A stretch of 64,000 nt of DNA from Gigaspora rosea (lineage: Eukaryota; Glomeromycota; Glomeromycetes; Diversisporales; Gigasporaceae). A program made the translations under genes and the position numbers. Each line of letters starts with the position of its first letter. Positions within the stretch are counted from its first letter, which is position 1. The stretch covers positions 20,348 through 84,347 of the forward strand of contig QKWP01000582.1 of assembly GCA_003550325.1 (NCBI GenBank), read 5' to 3'. Below are positions 31,503 to 43,572 of this stretch, in pieces. The notes below the pieces were generated by a model, which ran no database searches, was not told the origin of the DNA, and was given only the letters and a program-made list of their open reading frames with translations.

Positions 31503-33505
31503 TTGTGTCATATATATCAAATATTTGGTTGGAATGAGAGACTTATAAACTCAAATATAATTCAAGATGAAGTATACCAATCTATGAGTTTAGAACAACG
31601 TATTGAAACAATTGCAAAAAAAGTTTTTAAATATACAAATTTAAGATCAGAACAGATAGAGGCTATAAGATATTATATAGAAGAAGAAAAAGATATACTT
31701 GTTATTATAAAAACTGGGGGTAGAAAATCTTTTTGCTATGTAGCCTCCGCGATTCTATTTGATGGACTCACAATTGTTATTTCACATTAATTCAAAATCA
31801 AGCGGTTTGTATAAAATTAAATAGAAAGTTCAAATATTAAATTATAAGTATCTAACCAGTTTTATCTTAGGATATTTCGTTCACTTAGAGATCCCATGTG
31901 GTGGCTTGTTAACATCATCTCAAGGAACAATCGAATATGAATCAAAGCTTTTTGAGGAGATAGCCCTTGGCTTTACTCGCTTGCTTTATGTTACCCCAGA
32001 AAAGTTATTGCTCAATAGATCCCTTAGAAAGTTATGTAATCGCTTGCATGAAAATAACAAACTACAGTTTGTAATTAATAAAGCTCACTGCATATTTGAT
32101 TTTTGCCACTTCAGGTAAAAAAAGATAAATATAAAACATAAGCAATAACAATAATATAAGTAATTAAAATAAAAAATTTTATAGGAAAGAGTAAGGAAAA
32201 TTAGGACTGCTAAAAGAATACTTTCCTAATGTTCGGATTATGGCCCTAACAGCAACTTTATCCTGAAGTGATGTAGAAACCTTCGAGATAATTTGAACAT
32301 TGATGAGACTTGGTTTAGGGTTGCAAGAGGTACTGATTTATTGCGTGAAAAACTACTTTTTTCAGTACAAGATCGAAAAGATGCAGACCAATTAGAAAGT
32401 TTAGTAAATAATATAGGTGAAACTGGTCGTGCAATAATCTATTGTTCAACTGTTGATGATTGTTCGAATATTCATGAAATGCTAATTCTGAAGATAGAAA
32501 TATCAATGGATGTGTATAATGGTTAGTTGTCAGAAAGAGACAAAAAGGATGCAATGATAAAGTGGAACAAAGACCAAACACGTTTGATGATTGCAACATC
32601 GGCATTTGGCTTGGGTATAGACATACCTGATGTTCGCCTAGTCTTACTTTATAATTTTCTAATAAGTATGAGTAAGTATAAATATTATTATAGTTTATAA
32701 AATTTTCATTAAATAAAACAAAGTACTTAATACTTCCATAAACAGCTAGTCTTATCCAATATTCTGGTCGAGCTGGATGAGATCAACAAGAATCCAAATG
32801 TATTATTCTTTATTCTAAGAAGGATATTCGTAAAAATTATACAATAATTGCGGACAATCAGAAAAGATATTATTTTCATGTTCTAAAAGTTTATTGAATT
32901 GATTCTCAAAACGCATTCAATTTTTGTAGTAATGAAGACAATGACAAGCATCGAGAGGTTATCTAGCCAAAGCACAACATAAATTATTTGAAGTAGTGTA
33001 CTACTGTACTACTCCCTATGAATGTCGGTTTCAGTTAGTATCAAAATACCATGCATAGTCAACGGATCCAATTCCACCATTTTGTAATTCCTGTGATAAT
33101 TGCATCAAACGTAAAAAAGATAAACCAACACATGTAGATGTAAAATTAGAAATTTTGAATTTGTTACAAGTAGTAGCGCAATTATGTGAAAATAATGACA
33201 AACCAATCATACCTTTAGATGTGGTAAATATTTTCACTTGAGCAAAAAATGCTCGACTTCAGGGTAGAAAATTAGAATTAAAAGGTCTTAGTAACTACCC
33301 AAAACCAAAGATTTTATATACAAAACTATTAGCTGAATTGGCCTTAGCAGATCTGGTTTGCCGTGGTCTTGTCAAACAGACAATTTGGCTTGAGCAAAAG
33401 GCAAATACAGGTTCCTTGACATATAGTTTAGTGGTAGAGGGTATAGCAGAAAATGCTAGTTTACTTGCACAAGAGAAAACTTGGTTATACTGGATAAAAA
33501 TGTAA
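31503..33505 (+). pseudogene. RecQ-type DNA helicase part of composite gene
   Basis: Helicase motifs appear in RecQ order. Motif 0/I is FKYTNLRSEQIEAIRYYI with VIIKTGGRKSFCY (31630-31745), where Walker A normally reads TGGGKS. Next come RLLYVTPEKL and INKAHC (32071-32094), where DEAH is expected. ALTATLS, MIATSAFGLGIDIPDV (32586-32634) and IQYSGRAG (about 32749-32780) follow. A C-rich piece FCNSCDNC suits the RecQ zinc domain, and the C-terminus ends at the stop 33503-33505. Two or three introns, several in-frame stops and the altered ATPase motifs make it non-functional. It follows the transposase-like part on the same strand and was probably one gene with it. Confidence 0.75.
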
Positions 33506-34046
33506 CGAAAAAAATTTGTATATTTAGTTTAATAAAAAATAATTTTAAAATATCTAATTTCCTAATGGTCAACCAATGATCACCTGCCATGTGATTGTAA
33601 TGATACTGCCCAATTGTTTGGGCACATAATGCTTCTTTACTTTTCTTGACTCATTATTATCGATCAACATTTCTTACTAAGTATAGGATTTGTCTTAAAA
33701 CTATAAAACATACAGTATGAATACATTAAAATTCTACCCAAGTTTTGCAATTACCATATAAGTGAAAATAAAAATAAATTGGATCAATTGCTAATCAGTA
33801 AATTCTTAAATAATGTATATAGTAATTTAGATAAATATTATTATAGTTTACAAGGTTAAAATTATAGTTAATAATAAAAAAATAATTATATAAATATTAT
33901 TATAGTTTACAAGATTAAAATTATAGTTAATAAAAATAATTATATATCGTTTACTAATAAGATGCATATAAATGTACTAAGCTATATACTGTATACTTGC
34001 AACTAATAATTGCAAAACCCGTCATTTAATGATGGGTCCAGTATCT
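33506..34046. other. AT-rich spacer
   Basis: It contains a short direct repeat (AATTATATAAATATTATTAT with TAGTTTACAAG, about 33830-33930) and no gene. Confidence 0.45.
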
Positions 34047-34054
34047 AGTAAATG

Positions 34055-34263
34055 TGACAGATCATAATGAAATCCAGATTAAAATGAAATGATAGTATAA
34101 AATCTCGAAAACTAAATTTTTTTGGGGTGCATTTTTTAGGGTTAGGGGTTTAGGGTTAGGGTTAGTTTTAAAAAAAATTATAATAAACAAGTATTAATGG
34201 GTTTTAGAAGGCTGGCAGGTTAAGTATAGAATGTAGTTTTCATTTTAAATTATGATCTGCGAC
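34055..34263. mobile_element. 209-bp MITE with telomere-like core, copy 1
   Basis: AGTAAATG flanks both sides (34047-34054 and 34264-34271). The ends TGACAGATCATAAT and (inverted) GTCGCAGATCATAAT are short inverted repeats. The centre holds TTAGGGTTAGGGGTTTAGGG. An inverted sister copy of equal length, with its own 8-bp duplication, is at 51416-51624. It is hAT-like by duplication length. Confidence 0.85.
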
Positions 34264-34362
34264 AGTAAATGGTAGAAATTTCTTAGTAAGTATATTTATT
34301 TTGCAAATAATACTGAATCACAATTATTCAGAATAATTCATTATTAACTGTGTAATTATTAT

Positions 34363-36106
34363 TCATACAATACCAAAATATTCATTTTCCGATAGATCCA
34401 TAAGTTTTCTTGAAATTTTTTCAAGTTCAGGACGCTGGTTGGAATCATAATTCCAACATCTTTTATAGAGTTGAATGAATGAGTCTGGTGTACCTTCTAA
34501 AGATATTTTTCTTTCTCCTTTGGATATATGAATAATAATGCCATAAGGGTTTAATGATTGGAATGGTGGTCTGCCACTTGAAATTTCCCAAAGAATTACC
34601 CCAAAGAGATTTCTTGCTACGTTTATATGATACGTTTTCGAAACATTGAGGATCAAGGTATACTTGCATTCCATGAACACTAGCATTTAAAGTTTTAGAT
34701 GTCTCGTCTTTTGATAAGCCAAAATCTGCAATCAACCATGAACTAGAATATTTTTGGAGTGCTAAAACAAAATAATTTTTAATTATAGAACATTAAAATC
34801 GTTATCATTTAAAAAAATTTAAGATATCATATCAAATATAGTATATAAAATATATAAAATTCTTTCGTCAACATAATCAAATTGACAAACACTTACAAGA
34901 TTTTGATGAATAATATTATTTTTATGTAAGAATTTGAGGCCGTCTAAAATTTCACGGGCCATTCACAATTTATTAGTCCATTCAAGCTTTGAAAATTTTA
35001 TCTTTAAATATTCGCATAAATCTCCATTATTTGCAAATTGCAAAACCATATTATAAAACCCTTGATCTATTTATGAATAAAATTTTAAACATTATTTAGT
35101 CCATATATAAATATAAAATATAAATATCAATTATTATTACTAGTCTCGTGTTACTCCATAAAATTTAATAATATTTGGGTGTTCGCAAACTTTTTATAAG
35201 TTCTTAAATAATTCTTTATTTATTACAAAAGATATTAGCGTTAGCGTTTAGATGAAATTTAATTAGATACAATACAATATGTTCACGCATCATATAAAAA
35301 ATTAATTCCATTTTTTTAGAATTAATTTCTTTTAGATTTTTTAATAAGTAAATCTTTTAATAGAAAATAGAAAATATTCATTTATTATAAAAGATTTACT
35401 AATACGTAAAAAAAAGATCTAAAAATCTAAAAAATATATATAATATTTTTTCTATTTGTTAACGATAATAACAGATAATCATAAATTTGACGTCTGTATT
35501 TAATTATGTAACAGGTAACTCTCTACTTTAGCTATCACGATTATCGTGCTGAAAACCGATCGAGAATTGTAAAAGTTTATATAACATCTATCTCTAGTTT
35601 TCATTTTCATGAATTTCATGAATTTCATGAAAATCGTACAATAATAAAATGTAATGTTCTATGAACTATGTATACTATGTATATGATACAGGACCCATGA
35701 TTTTAAATGAATTTTTGAATTTTTTAATGAACATAACCTTACCAAGAAAAATTATAATCGTATCACTAATGCGTTGTCAATGTACTGTACTAAAGTGGCG
35801 TAGTTTTTTTTTTAATTGTTGATTAAGCTAAATATATATAGTGTTGAATTAATTCTTGCATTATTATTGTAGCAATAATATAATTTCTTACCTCTTTAGC
35901 CAATCTTTGAATAGTCTTTTCCTCCATAGATATAATGTTTAATTGCTTAAGAGCAATGGCTAACCCATAATCTTTCTATTTTGCTTTGTATAAAATTCCG
36001 AAACACCTTTACCAATTGGCTTATGAACAGAGAATTCAGAATAGTCGTAAGACCTAATATAACCTTCGTCAATAGCATTTTTGAGCCATTCTTCTGAATC
36101 TACCAT
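34363..36106 (-). pseudogene. TKL-type protein kinase pseudogene
   Basis: Exons on the minus strand follow kinase order. 36106-35892 gives the family leader EWLKNAIDEGYIRSYDYSEF, a poor glycine loop (IGKGVSEFY) and the AIALK lysine. About 35232-35140 gives VCEHPNIIKFYGVTRD. About 35069-34897 gives VLQFANNGDLCEYL and FLHKNNIIHQNL. 34761-34363 gives HSKNILVH, IADFGLSK, GVILWEISSGRPPF and the C-lobe. The catalytic loop HRDL has become HQNL. There are in-frame stops and frame changes in three exons, so no kinase is made. Introns have GT..AG ends. Its ATG is only 17 bp from the end of the aldo-keto reductase remnant. Confidence 0.82.
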
Positions 36107-36122
36107 ATTTTAATATGTTTTG

Positions 36123-38045
36123 TTAATCTGATGTTCTATGATCCCATACTATAAATAAAAAAAAAATAAGTTAGATAAAAAAATAGAACCATTAAAAAAT
36201 AAAAAAGAGAATTTAATATACCGCCGGCAACAAAATATTCATCTAGGTTATCAAGAATTTTCATATCTTCCTCTTCGATTACAAAATCATATACTTTAGT
36301 ATTATCAATTATGTGTATTTTATTTGTACTTTTTGGCAATACAATAAAATTATTTTGAAGACACTATTAAATTTAATATTTTAACATTTCTAACATTTCT
36401 TCAATCAATAATTCACAATCAATATAATAAATAAATTTTATATGCTTATCCAACGAATCAAAATTTGAGCAGCAGATTTATTATATTTCTCAGCGATGTT
36501 AACAAGAACGCGATCATTTAATTTTTTTCCTCTGGTAAGTGGACAAGAAGCTTCCACAATAATTTTATGTTCAGTGCAATAAGATATAATTTCTTTTCGA
36601 TTATTCCAAGGATGAACCTAAATGTTGATATAATTTTGAAAAAAAAATTTATCATAACAAATTGATTATATAAAGAATTTTTGATTTACTTTGATCTGGT
36701 TAATGACAGGTATAATTTCAGGATTAGTTTCCATCAACTCCTTTAGATGTTTTACTCTATAATTTGATACACCAATACTTCTAACATTTCTTCGCTTAAC
36801 TAATTCTTGTAAAGCCCTATAACTTTCTATACGTTTCTAAGAGCCAGGCCTAGGTGAATGTATGAGCAGCAAGTCGATATAAGAAGTTTGAAGTTTTGAT
36901 AAGGAAGTCTCTGCGGCCATGATAGTTGACTTGTAACCATGATCTACTTTATCATATTAAGATTTATGGTGTAAGAAATAACTTATGCATTCACAAGAAA
37001 GTTACGTTTGAATATAAAGAATCATTGTAATCCGGATATCTGTTCACCATGAACGATCAGGTGCGATTCCTAAAATTCTTGTATTTTGTACCTATATCCC
37101 AGATTTTTGTAGTAATAAAAATTTGATCACGCGGAATACTACTAAAAAGGTAAAACTAACAGAATTATATAAGTGATGTGATATTTCATTAGTAAAAGTT
37201 TACCTTTTGATGATTCCAATTCCAATGTTCTCTTCATTGCCATATAGTGATGCAGTGTCGATATAGGACCCGAACAATATATATAGAGGTTACATTAGCT
37301 TTAATATAAACTTTTAAAAATTTTTATCCACTTTTTATCAGAGCTAATTAACCATATTTTACATATAGGCTTTAATATTTAATAAAATTTAACCAATTAT
37401 CAAGGGGCATGCTATTTATTACGTGATTTTTACTATGGATACATGGTCAAAGGTAGTAATCACGTCTATATATTATATTAATCAATCAAAATTAGATAAA
37501 GTGATCACACCATACATGAATAGGAGTAGCTACTAAGTAAAAAATATCATGTGATAAATGGCACGCCCCCAAATATAACAATACTTTTTTTTAAAAAAAT
37601 TTTTTTTAAAAAATTTTTTGTAAAATATATTTTTCTCAAAAAAAAATTTTTAAAAAAAAAAATTTTTCTCAAAAAAAAATTTTTAAAAAAAAAATTTTTC
37701 TCAAAAAAAAATTATTCTTAAAAAAAATTTTTTCTAAAAAAAAATTTTTCTCAAAAAAAGATTTTTTTAAAAAAATTTTTTTTTATCCAAATTTTAAATA
37801 TAGCCTATTTAAAACTTATTAATTTTATCCACTTTTAACAATATAACATTAAAAGCTTTTATCCACTTTTAAATGTAACCTTTTGACCAATATCCACTTT
37901 TCAAATATAACATATTTGTAAAAAAGTAACCTTTTTAGCCAAAATTTCAATGTAACCTCTATATATATTGTTCGGGGTCCTGTCGATATGTCTGTATCCG
38001 GACTATATAAATTCAAATTATTTTAAATCCGGGAGACAATTACCA
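36123..38045 (-). pseudogene. Aldo-keto reductase pseudogene, split by a hAT MITE
   Basis: Minus-strand exons rebuild the AKR order. SGYRHIDTASLYGNEENIG sits at the catalytic Asp/Tyr region, its coding sequence split at the inserted element. It is followed by SKLQTSYIDLLLIHSPRPG, NVRSIGVSNYRVKHLKEL and INQIK, then VHPWNNRKEIISYC. Next come ILIRW, VLPKSTNKIHIIDNTKVYDF and EEEDMKILDNLDEYFVAG, ending in WDHRTSD. Such enzymes reduce carbonyls with NADPH. Defects include the MITE insertion at 37265-37981, a TAG after RPGS and a splice donor changed to AT after ILIRW. The N-terminal exon is not found. Confidence 0.8.
37265..37981. mobile_element. AGGACCC-family hAT-like element in the reductase gene
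   Basis: The ends AGGACCCGAACAATATATAT and (inverted) AGGACCCCGAACAATATATA are flanked by a perfect duplication GTCGATAT (37257-37264 and 37982-37989). The interior holds a TTTTTCTCAAAAAAAAATTT minisatellite (37590-37790) and loose repeats of CCACTTTTCAAATATAACC. There is no ORF. Confidence 0.9.
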
Positions 38046-38619
38046 AAATTTTTACATGTACTTACCTCTTTCAAACTTACTTTTTAAAAAACAATAAATA
38101 TTGGCGTTTTTTTAAAGATTGAGATTTGGGGTAGGTGTTTGAAGCAAGACAAGCTTGTTCGCATAAGAGTTCTGGTTTTATATTTAGATATTCTTATGTT
38201 GGCTTGGCTTGTTAAAGCGTACTTGGGTTATTGACTAAAGATACGAATCTGGATTTATAGATACGTCGTAGGTTTAGTGATTCAGGTTAGTATAAGTTTT
38301 TCTTGAGGTTTTCGTCTCTAGTACCGTAATATGCAGATTTGCAAATTGAGAATATTCTAGATTAACATTAGGCGTTCGATTTCCATATTGGTTACACAAT
38401 GTTGATCTACAATCGATTTGTTATGAATTTGGAAATGTTGATACCCTACCCTTAATCTAGACTAGTCAGGTTCGGACCGAGTCTAGATTAAAACTCGACT
38501 CAACCGGACCGGACCGGACTTTTAACATCTTACAGTAATATACACTCACGTGCTTTATTGTGAAACATTCCACATATTTAAACCTTTTCCAAAAAACTTC
38601 AACTTCACAGTATTTTGAA
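38046..38619. other. Upstream region of the AP-3 sigma gene with one repeat end
   Basis: At 38440-38530 a sequence with CTACCCTTAA, then GACTCAACCGGACCGGACCG, resembles, inverted, the one at 21949-21995, so it is a dispersed repeat. The 90 bases before the ATG at 38620 are AT-rich and probably contain the promoter, but no defined box was recognised. Confidence 0.45.
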
Positions 38620-39642
38620 ATGATTAAATCTGTTCTTATTTTTAATAACCATGGAAAACCTCGTATCACAAAATTCTATCAACAGATAGTAAGCTTATTT
38701 TGTTTTTTGAAATAATAAATAACACTTTATAAATTTTGCTTCAATGTTTTTATTGTCATTATAAGGATATTGGAACACAGCAAGCATTACTTCAAGAAAT
38801 ATATTCATTAGTTTCAAAACGTCCAGATACGGCTTGTAATTTTCTTGAAGGAAGTCAAATGCTCGGTGGAAAAGATACTCGTGTTATTTATAGACATTAT
38901 GCAACTTTGTATTTCGTTTTTGTGGTTGACGAAAGCGAAAGCGAATTAGGAATTTTGGACTTAATTCAGGTTCCTTTTTTTTCAATAATACTCATTATTC
39001 AGTTTATTAAACCGTTTGATAAATGTTTTTAAATATATTTACAATATTCTAGGTGTTCGTGGAAAGTTTGGATCGATGTTTTGAAAACGTGTGCGAACTT
39101 GACTTGGTTGGTTATTTAAACCTTTTTCAAACATGAATTTAACAAAATATCAAATAATTATTATTATTATGTAACTTTGTATCACTAATAATAATATATT
39201 CAAATTAAGATATTTCATTTCGAAGAGGTAGGATTCTTTATTGGTATCTTATATTTAACCAATAATAAATACTTTGATTGGTCCATATTAATTCTATTTA
39301 ACTAGGTTCACCATATTCTTTCAGAAGTAATTTCAGGAGGAATGGTATGGATTAGCAAAAGGTATTTTCTCTCTGAACAATACTAAGAATATTATATTGT
39401 TTAATTTAAAGGTACTGGAAACAAACATATCAGAAATAGTATCTGCGTATAGTGAAGCAAATAAACTTAAGAAACGTTCCGGAGCGATAGCAACAATTTC
39501 AGGAAGTGGTGCTGGCGCTGTTGCTCGTGATTTGGGTGCTAACTTGGCAAATACTGTCACGTCTACTTTACAGAATACATTACAAACCACTGTTAGTGCA
39601 ACTTTCCCTACATTTAGAAGAAATACTGGATTCAATACCTAG
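38620..39642 (+). CDS. APS3: AP-3 adaptor complex sigma subunit
   Basis: Six phase-0 exons encode 204 residues: 38620-38688, 38766-38969, 39053-39106, 39210-39227, 39306-39344 and 39412-39642. The product starts MIKSVLIFNNHGKPRITKFY and continues with NFLEG, LIYRHYATLYF-like VIYRHYATLYF, ESELGILDLIQ, VFVESLDRCFENVCELDL, IFHFEE, VHHILSEVISGGM and VLETN. This follows the order of the sigma small chain of AP-3. The fold is longin-like. AP-3 carries cargo from the trans-Golgi/endosome to the vacuole. The tail after residue 140 is a Gly/Ala/Thr-rich extension. All introns have GT..AG ends. No defect is seen, so it is the best candidate for a working gene here. Confidence 0.93.
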
Positions 39643-40223
39643 TTCCATATTTATTAAAGTTCGAAATTGATTATTAAAACATTGAAGCGAATTGGGTACT
39701 CTGACAAAGTTAATCACTTGTTGGCGTCTTCATATTACCAATTATTTTTTGGCTAGAGTTGTGACATCAAATTATATATCCGATTTTTTCAATTACCAAC
39801 ACTGTAAATTTTTTGTCGACTCAATTTGAAATTCAACATAGAAAAATAAAAAATAAAAATTTAATTCTCAACAGTAAATAAGAAGAATAATGTTGTTCTT
39901 CAGTATTAATATATATATTAGGTGTGCCAACGACACATTACCATGTGGAATTATAATGTTACGGATCGAACAGTAAACCTTATCCATAACATCAAGTTAA
40001 GATCTCGCAAATGGTACCTTAACCTTCACACGCGTAAATAAAGTGACAGTCTAAAAAATTAAAAATATGTTAAACATCTGCCTAAAAGATATCTCTATAC
40101 AATGTAGAAAAAGTAAATTCGGTATAACGCTTAGAGCTTATAACAGCTCTCCCTGCACTGCAGAGAGCAAATTATATCACCATCTAAAGAGAATTAAAAA
40201 ACGTCAACATATTTAACTTACAT
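39643..40223. other. Downstream spacer
   Basis: No further gene is clear. The AP-3 3' untranslated region probably occupies the first part. Confidence 0.4.
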
Positions 40224-40706
40224 TTACTCCGTAGTGTCGTGCAAATAGGGTCGGATGAACGTATCGGCTGATCGTGTGCATCGCGAGATGGTATTGACAA
40301 TCTTATCAGAATAGAACGGCGCGAGGCAAAGCATATTTATGTAGTGCTATGTGGTATCAGTAGTAAATTATTGTATTACGCGTATTATGTTATGGTGAGT
40401 TTAATATAAATAAAATGGAAGAAATAAAGATAATAAAAAAACGAAAGCATGTACTTACATCGTGGTGTATTGAAGGTAATGGCGACTAAACAATTTAATG
40501 AGTGGTTCAAAATTCAAATTAACAAGAATTTTGATCACACTTTGCCATTTTGTCGAATATAGTATTCGAATAGAATGGTTGTCGATTACTACGGTATGCC
40601 GAGTCCATTGTTTAGGCGGTGGTAAAAAAAATATTCCAGTTCTGTTTTGAGGGTCAAATATATAAATAATAAAAATATAATGAAATTGAGACAGAGGAAT
40701 GATCAA
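40224..40706 (-). CDS. Possible small spliced gene, unrecognised
   Basis: Minus-strand reading gives TRHTVVIDNHSIRILYSTKW and FEPLIKLFSRHYLQYTT, then a good splice donor (GTAAGTACATG). After about 90 bp comes an acceptor CACATAG. The following sequence reads HYINMLCLAPFYSDKIVNTI, SRCTRSADTFIRPYLHD and TTE, and ends at TAA (40224-40226). The second piece is unusually GC-rich for the window. The two pieces do not join cleanly in phase at the sites I can see. I recognise no family, and the start is unknown. Confidence 0.3.
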
Positions 40707-40734
40707 AACAAATACTGAAATACATTCTGATTTC

Positions 40735-41010
40735 AGGATTTTGGCTGATGTTGAAGTTCACGTGATATATTAGTTAGGATCGTCAACGGCTATAAAATTA
40801 ATTAAAATTTGTTTATGTTAGGGTTAGGGTTAGAGTTAGAAGTTAGCATGTTGTATAGTAAAATCGCTCAAGGAAAACTTTTTGTTATGCATAATGAGTA
40901 GTTTCTTATGATTTTTTTTTAAGTTGTTTCCATCAAACCGTGATTTACTATTGGCCAATTTCCGTAGATCATCACGTGAGCTTCAGAATCACCGTGACAA
41001 TTTATTTATA
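40735..41010. mobile_element. MITE with CACGTGAT ends and telomere-like core
   Basis: The ends GATGTTGAAGTTCACGTGAT and (inverted) GATTCTGAAGCTCACGTGAT are imperfect inverted repeats. The interior has TTAGGGTTAGGGTTAGAG. No clear duplication was found. Confidence 0.5.
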
Positions 41011-42059
41011 ACTCGTAAAGAAGTTGACTCAGTGGTGGGTGATGGTGAATTCGATTTCGGAGTTGTACTTGGAGTTTAGAAGAAAAAATTTCGGATGAGG
41101 CTTATAACTCGGCTGAAAATTCAGAACATGATATTATTGTCACAACTTATAGAACCTAATCGCTGGTCGATTAAGTCAAGAATTTCGTGCCTTAGAAGAA
41201 AGATGTAGATTCTTAGTAAATTCTTAGAAGATAGACGTGGATTCTTAGAATATAGATGTAAAAAATTTGAGTTAAATTATAAATTAATTTTCATTTCTTT
41301 TTCTGTAACTTTTCTGCTTATTTTTTTGTATGTATTTTTACTTTATTAATTGACGATACTATCATATTCTGATCTTTCATCCGATTGTAAATATTATATT
41401 GTTCTCTTTTCTATTAATAAAGATATTTTTTTCGCTAAATCCATGTATAAAATGCTGTAACAGTGAAATTGTATAATGAACTATTTTAATTTTCTATTCG
41501 TGGTCGATGCAAATTCGAGTTTATTAGATCTGAGTAAATGCCAAATAAAATGTACTTCACACTATTTTTGCAGTATAAATAAAGCTGACCAGGTGGCTCA
41601 ATTTTACATAAATAATCAGTTTACTTTTGCGTGTATATTTCGTGAATTTATTTATTGTATTGATATCGACATTACTCGCATATGTTCGACGTTTTACACT
41701 TGTTGGATTTAATCCAATGATTTTATCGCGTGACTGACTCGGTCAGTAACGAAAACGACTAGTTGTTCACCGTTTTCCTAATGCTATTCTTGAGATCGCA
41801 ATTTGAGTGATATATTTTTACAGAATAAATTTTTTCTTGCCAAAAACCGTTAACTTGGTTAACGATCAGCCAAAGTAACTTACAGTATTTCGGATTTTGA
41901 ATACTAATATACAGAGAATAAAAATATTAATGATACAATATAGGCTATGCAATCAGAAATAGATTTATCGAGACAACGCATTACAGCTTGAGGCCAGAAA
42001 TACAAAACTTATAAAGCAGATGATGGCACTTCATAATAGAATTAACAGCTACATGTATA
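41011..42059. other. Intergenic stretch, no gene recognised
   Basis: A short repeat of GATTCTTAGAA and TAGATGTA words lies at 41195-41260. The 78-residue ORF at 41476-41712 shows no family traits and is probably accidental. Confidence 0.4.
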
Positions 42060-43147
42060 TTAATTTTGAAAATCTATATCCATCACTACACATATGTTAT
42101 ATGATGTCTTGCATACACATTCAAGTATAAAGGTTGCAAGGGCGCTAGGTTTGAATGATTCCTGATACCATTGTGCTTCACGAAGACATTGTAAATAAAT
42201 ATCTCTTGTTTTAGGTCCTGTATATAAAGAAAGAGGTACTACAGTGAACCTTGATAAGAGATAACTTAAAAGTAATCTCGCTACTCTTCCGTTTCCATTT
42301 ATAAAAGGGTGAATCAGCAAGAAATAGGCAAGAAAACATGCTCCGTATTTAATAGCTTCCTCCAACAGCAAGTCTGTCCTTTCAAATTTCTCTCTACATT
42401 GACGGAATAACTCTTCCATTTTGTTTCGATCAAATCCGGTCTCATATATACAAAGTTATCTTGTGCTGCCATAACATATCGCGTTCTATACTGGCCCGCA
42501 TTACAAATCAACCCATCTCCAATTTGTCGGTGTAACTGTTGTGCAAACGAAGGTGTAAACTGATCTATTTTAGGAAAGAAAATTGATGGAAAAATGCTAA
42601 GAACGGTGTCATGCAGATTCTTAACTTTCTTAATCAAGCGTGAGGCCCTTTCGGGTATGAGACAAGATGGAAAAATTTTTCCACAAAGCCAGCTCAAAAA
42701 CACTCTAATAAAGCCAGGTTTTTTTAGAGCCTGTTGAATAAAGTCGATAGTGAGGTTAACGTCACTTTCTGCAGAAATACATTCGAGTAGATAATGTTCA
42801 CGATGAAGGTTAATGTATCCCTTCCAAAAAAGCTCGTCATTTTCGTTAGTTGCCAATAATACGGCTTGTTGGAGGTGTTTAGCACTTGAGACAAAATGAT
42901 TAACATCACGTTCATCAAAAGAGGTCCTCCACCAGGGTCTTTCTAAAAAGTCAAAGTTCGAATGTATCATTATTGTCTAATATGAAATTAGTCGTTAGTT
43001 ACGTGTAATTAGACTGTTAGGCGTTAGGTTTTCGAATTTAAAAAAGGTAAAAAAAATTACCGCATCTTTAACTTTTCCACTTTGCTGTGTTTCTAATCTC
43101 AAGGCTGCTTGCCCGCTTCCTTCTCCTCTTTGTTCTAGATCTGCCAT
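42060..43147 (-). CDS. Fic-domain protein (probable AMP-transferase), two exons
   Basis: Exon 1 (43147-43061) encodes MADLEQRGEGSGQAALRLET and KDA; the intron runs GTAATT..TTAG; exon 2 starts at 42976. The second half contains LAYFLLIHPFINGNGRVARL, which fits the Fic motif HPFx(D/E)GNGRxxR with the catalytic His. Fic enzymes mostly transfer AMP from ATP to target proteins. The N-terminal 200 residues, helical with NFDFLERPWWR, may be the substrate or regulatory part. A typical inhibitory (S/T)xxxE(G/N) helix was not identified. The frame appears interrupted once in the middle, so it is a recent pseudogene, or the sequence has an error. Whether it is of bacterial or fungal descent cannot be told here; the intron argues for long residence in a eukaryote. 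Confidence 0.75.
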
Positions 43148-43562
43148 TTGGTGTAAAAAAAGAGAACGTTAGACTTCATATTCACATGATTGACTAATTT
43201 ATGAAGATCAAAACAGGGAATGGCCTCACGAAATTACCCGATATATAACTCGGAAGCGAAACGGCAAAGACAAAACATAAAAAACTCGGTTTCGGTTGAC
43301 TAAGTAAAAGTGTCGGAAATGCGATTTTACTATATATAAACTGCTCAAAAAAATCGGGTAATTTCGTAAGGTGCCAGGCTTTAGACTAGGGTGAGAGGCC
43401 CCCCTTATGCATGCCCATGTGTATACCCAGAGGCATGCCTTTAAGCTAGAAAGCATGCCTATTTCATTTGAAAAAGTGTATATTAAGCAAACATGTTTTC
43501 TAATTGGTTAATATTAACTATTCTAAAGATAATATTTATTGTCCGAAGGACACTCAGAGCAA
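43148..43562. other. Spacer upstream of the Fic gene
   Basis: This probably includes the Fic promoter. The short minus ORF at 43226-43456 shows no family traits. Confidence 0.4.
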
Positions 43563-43572
43563 TAGTACACCC

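Noticed and set aside
36136-36339. A separate small gene of 67 residues
   Set aside because: It is the last part of the reductase read through the intron that follows FVAG.
41476-41712. A 78-residue Cys-rich protein
   Set aside because: No signal peptide pattern or family, and the length is within chance for this base composition.
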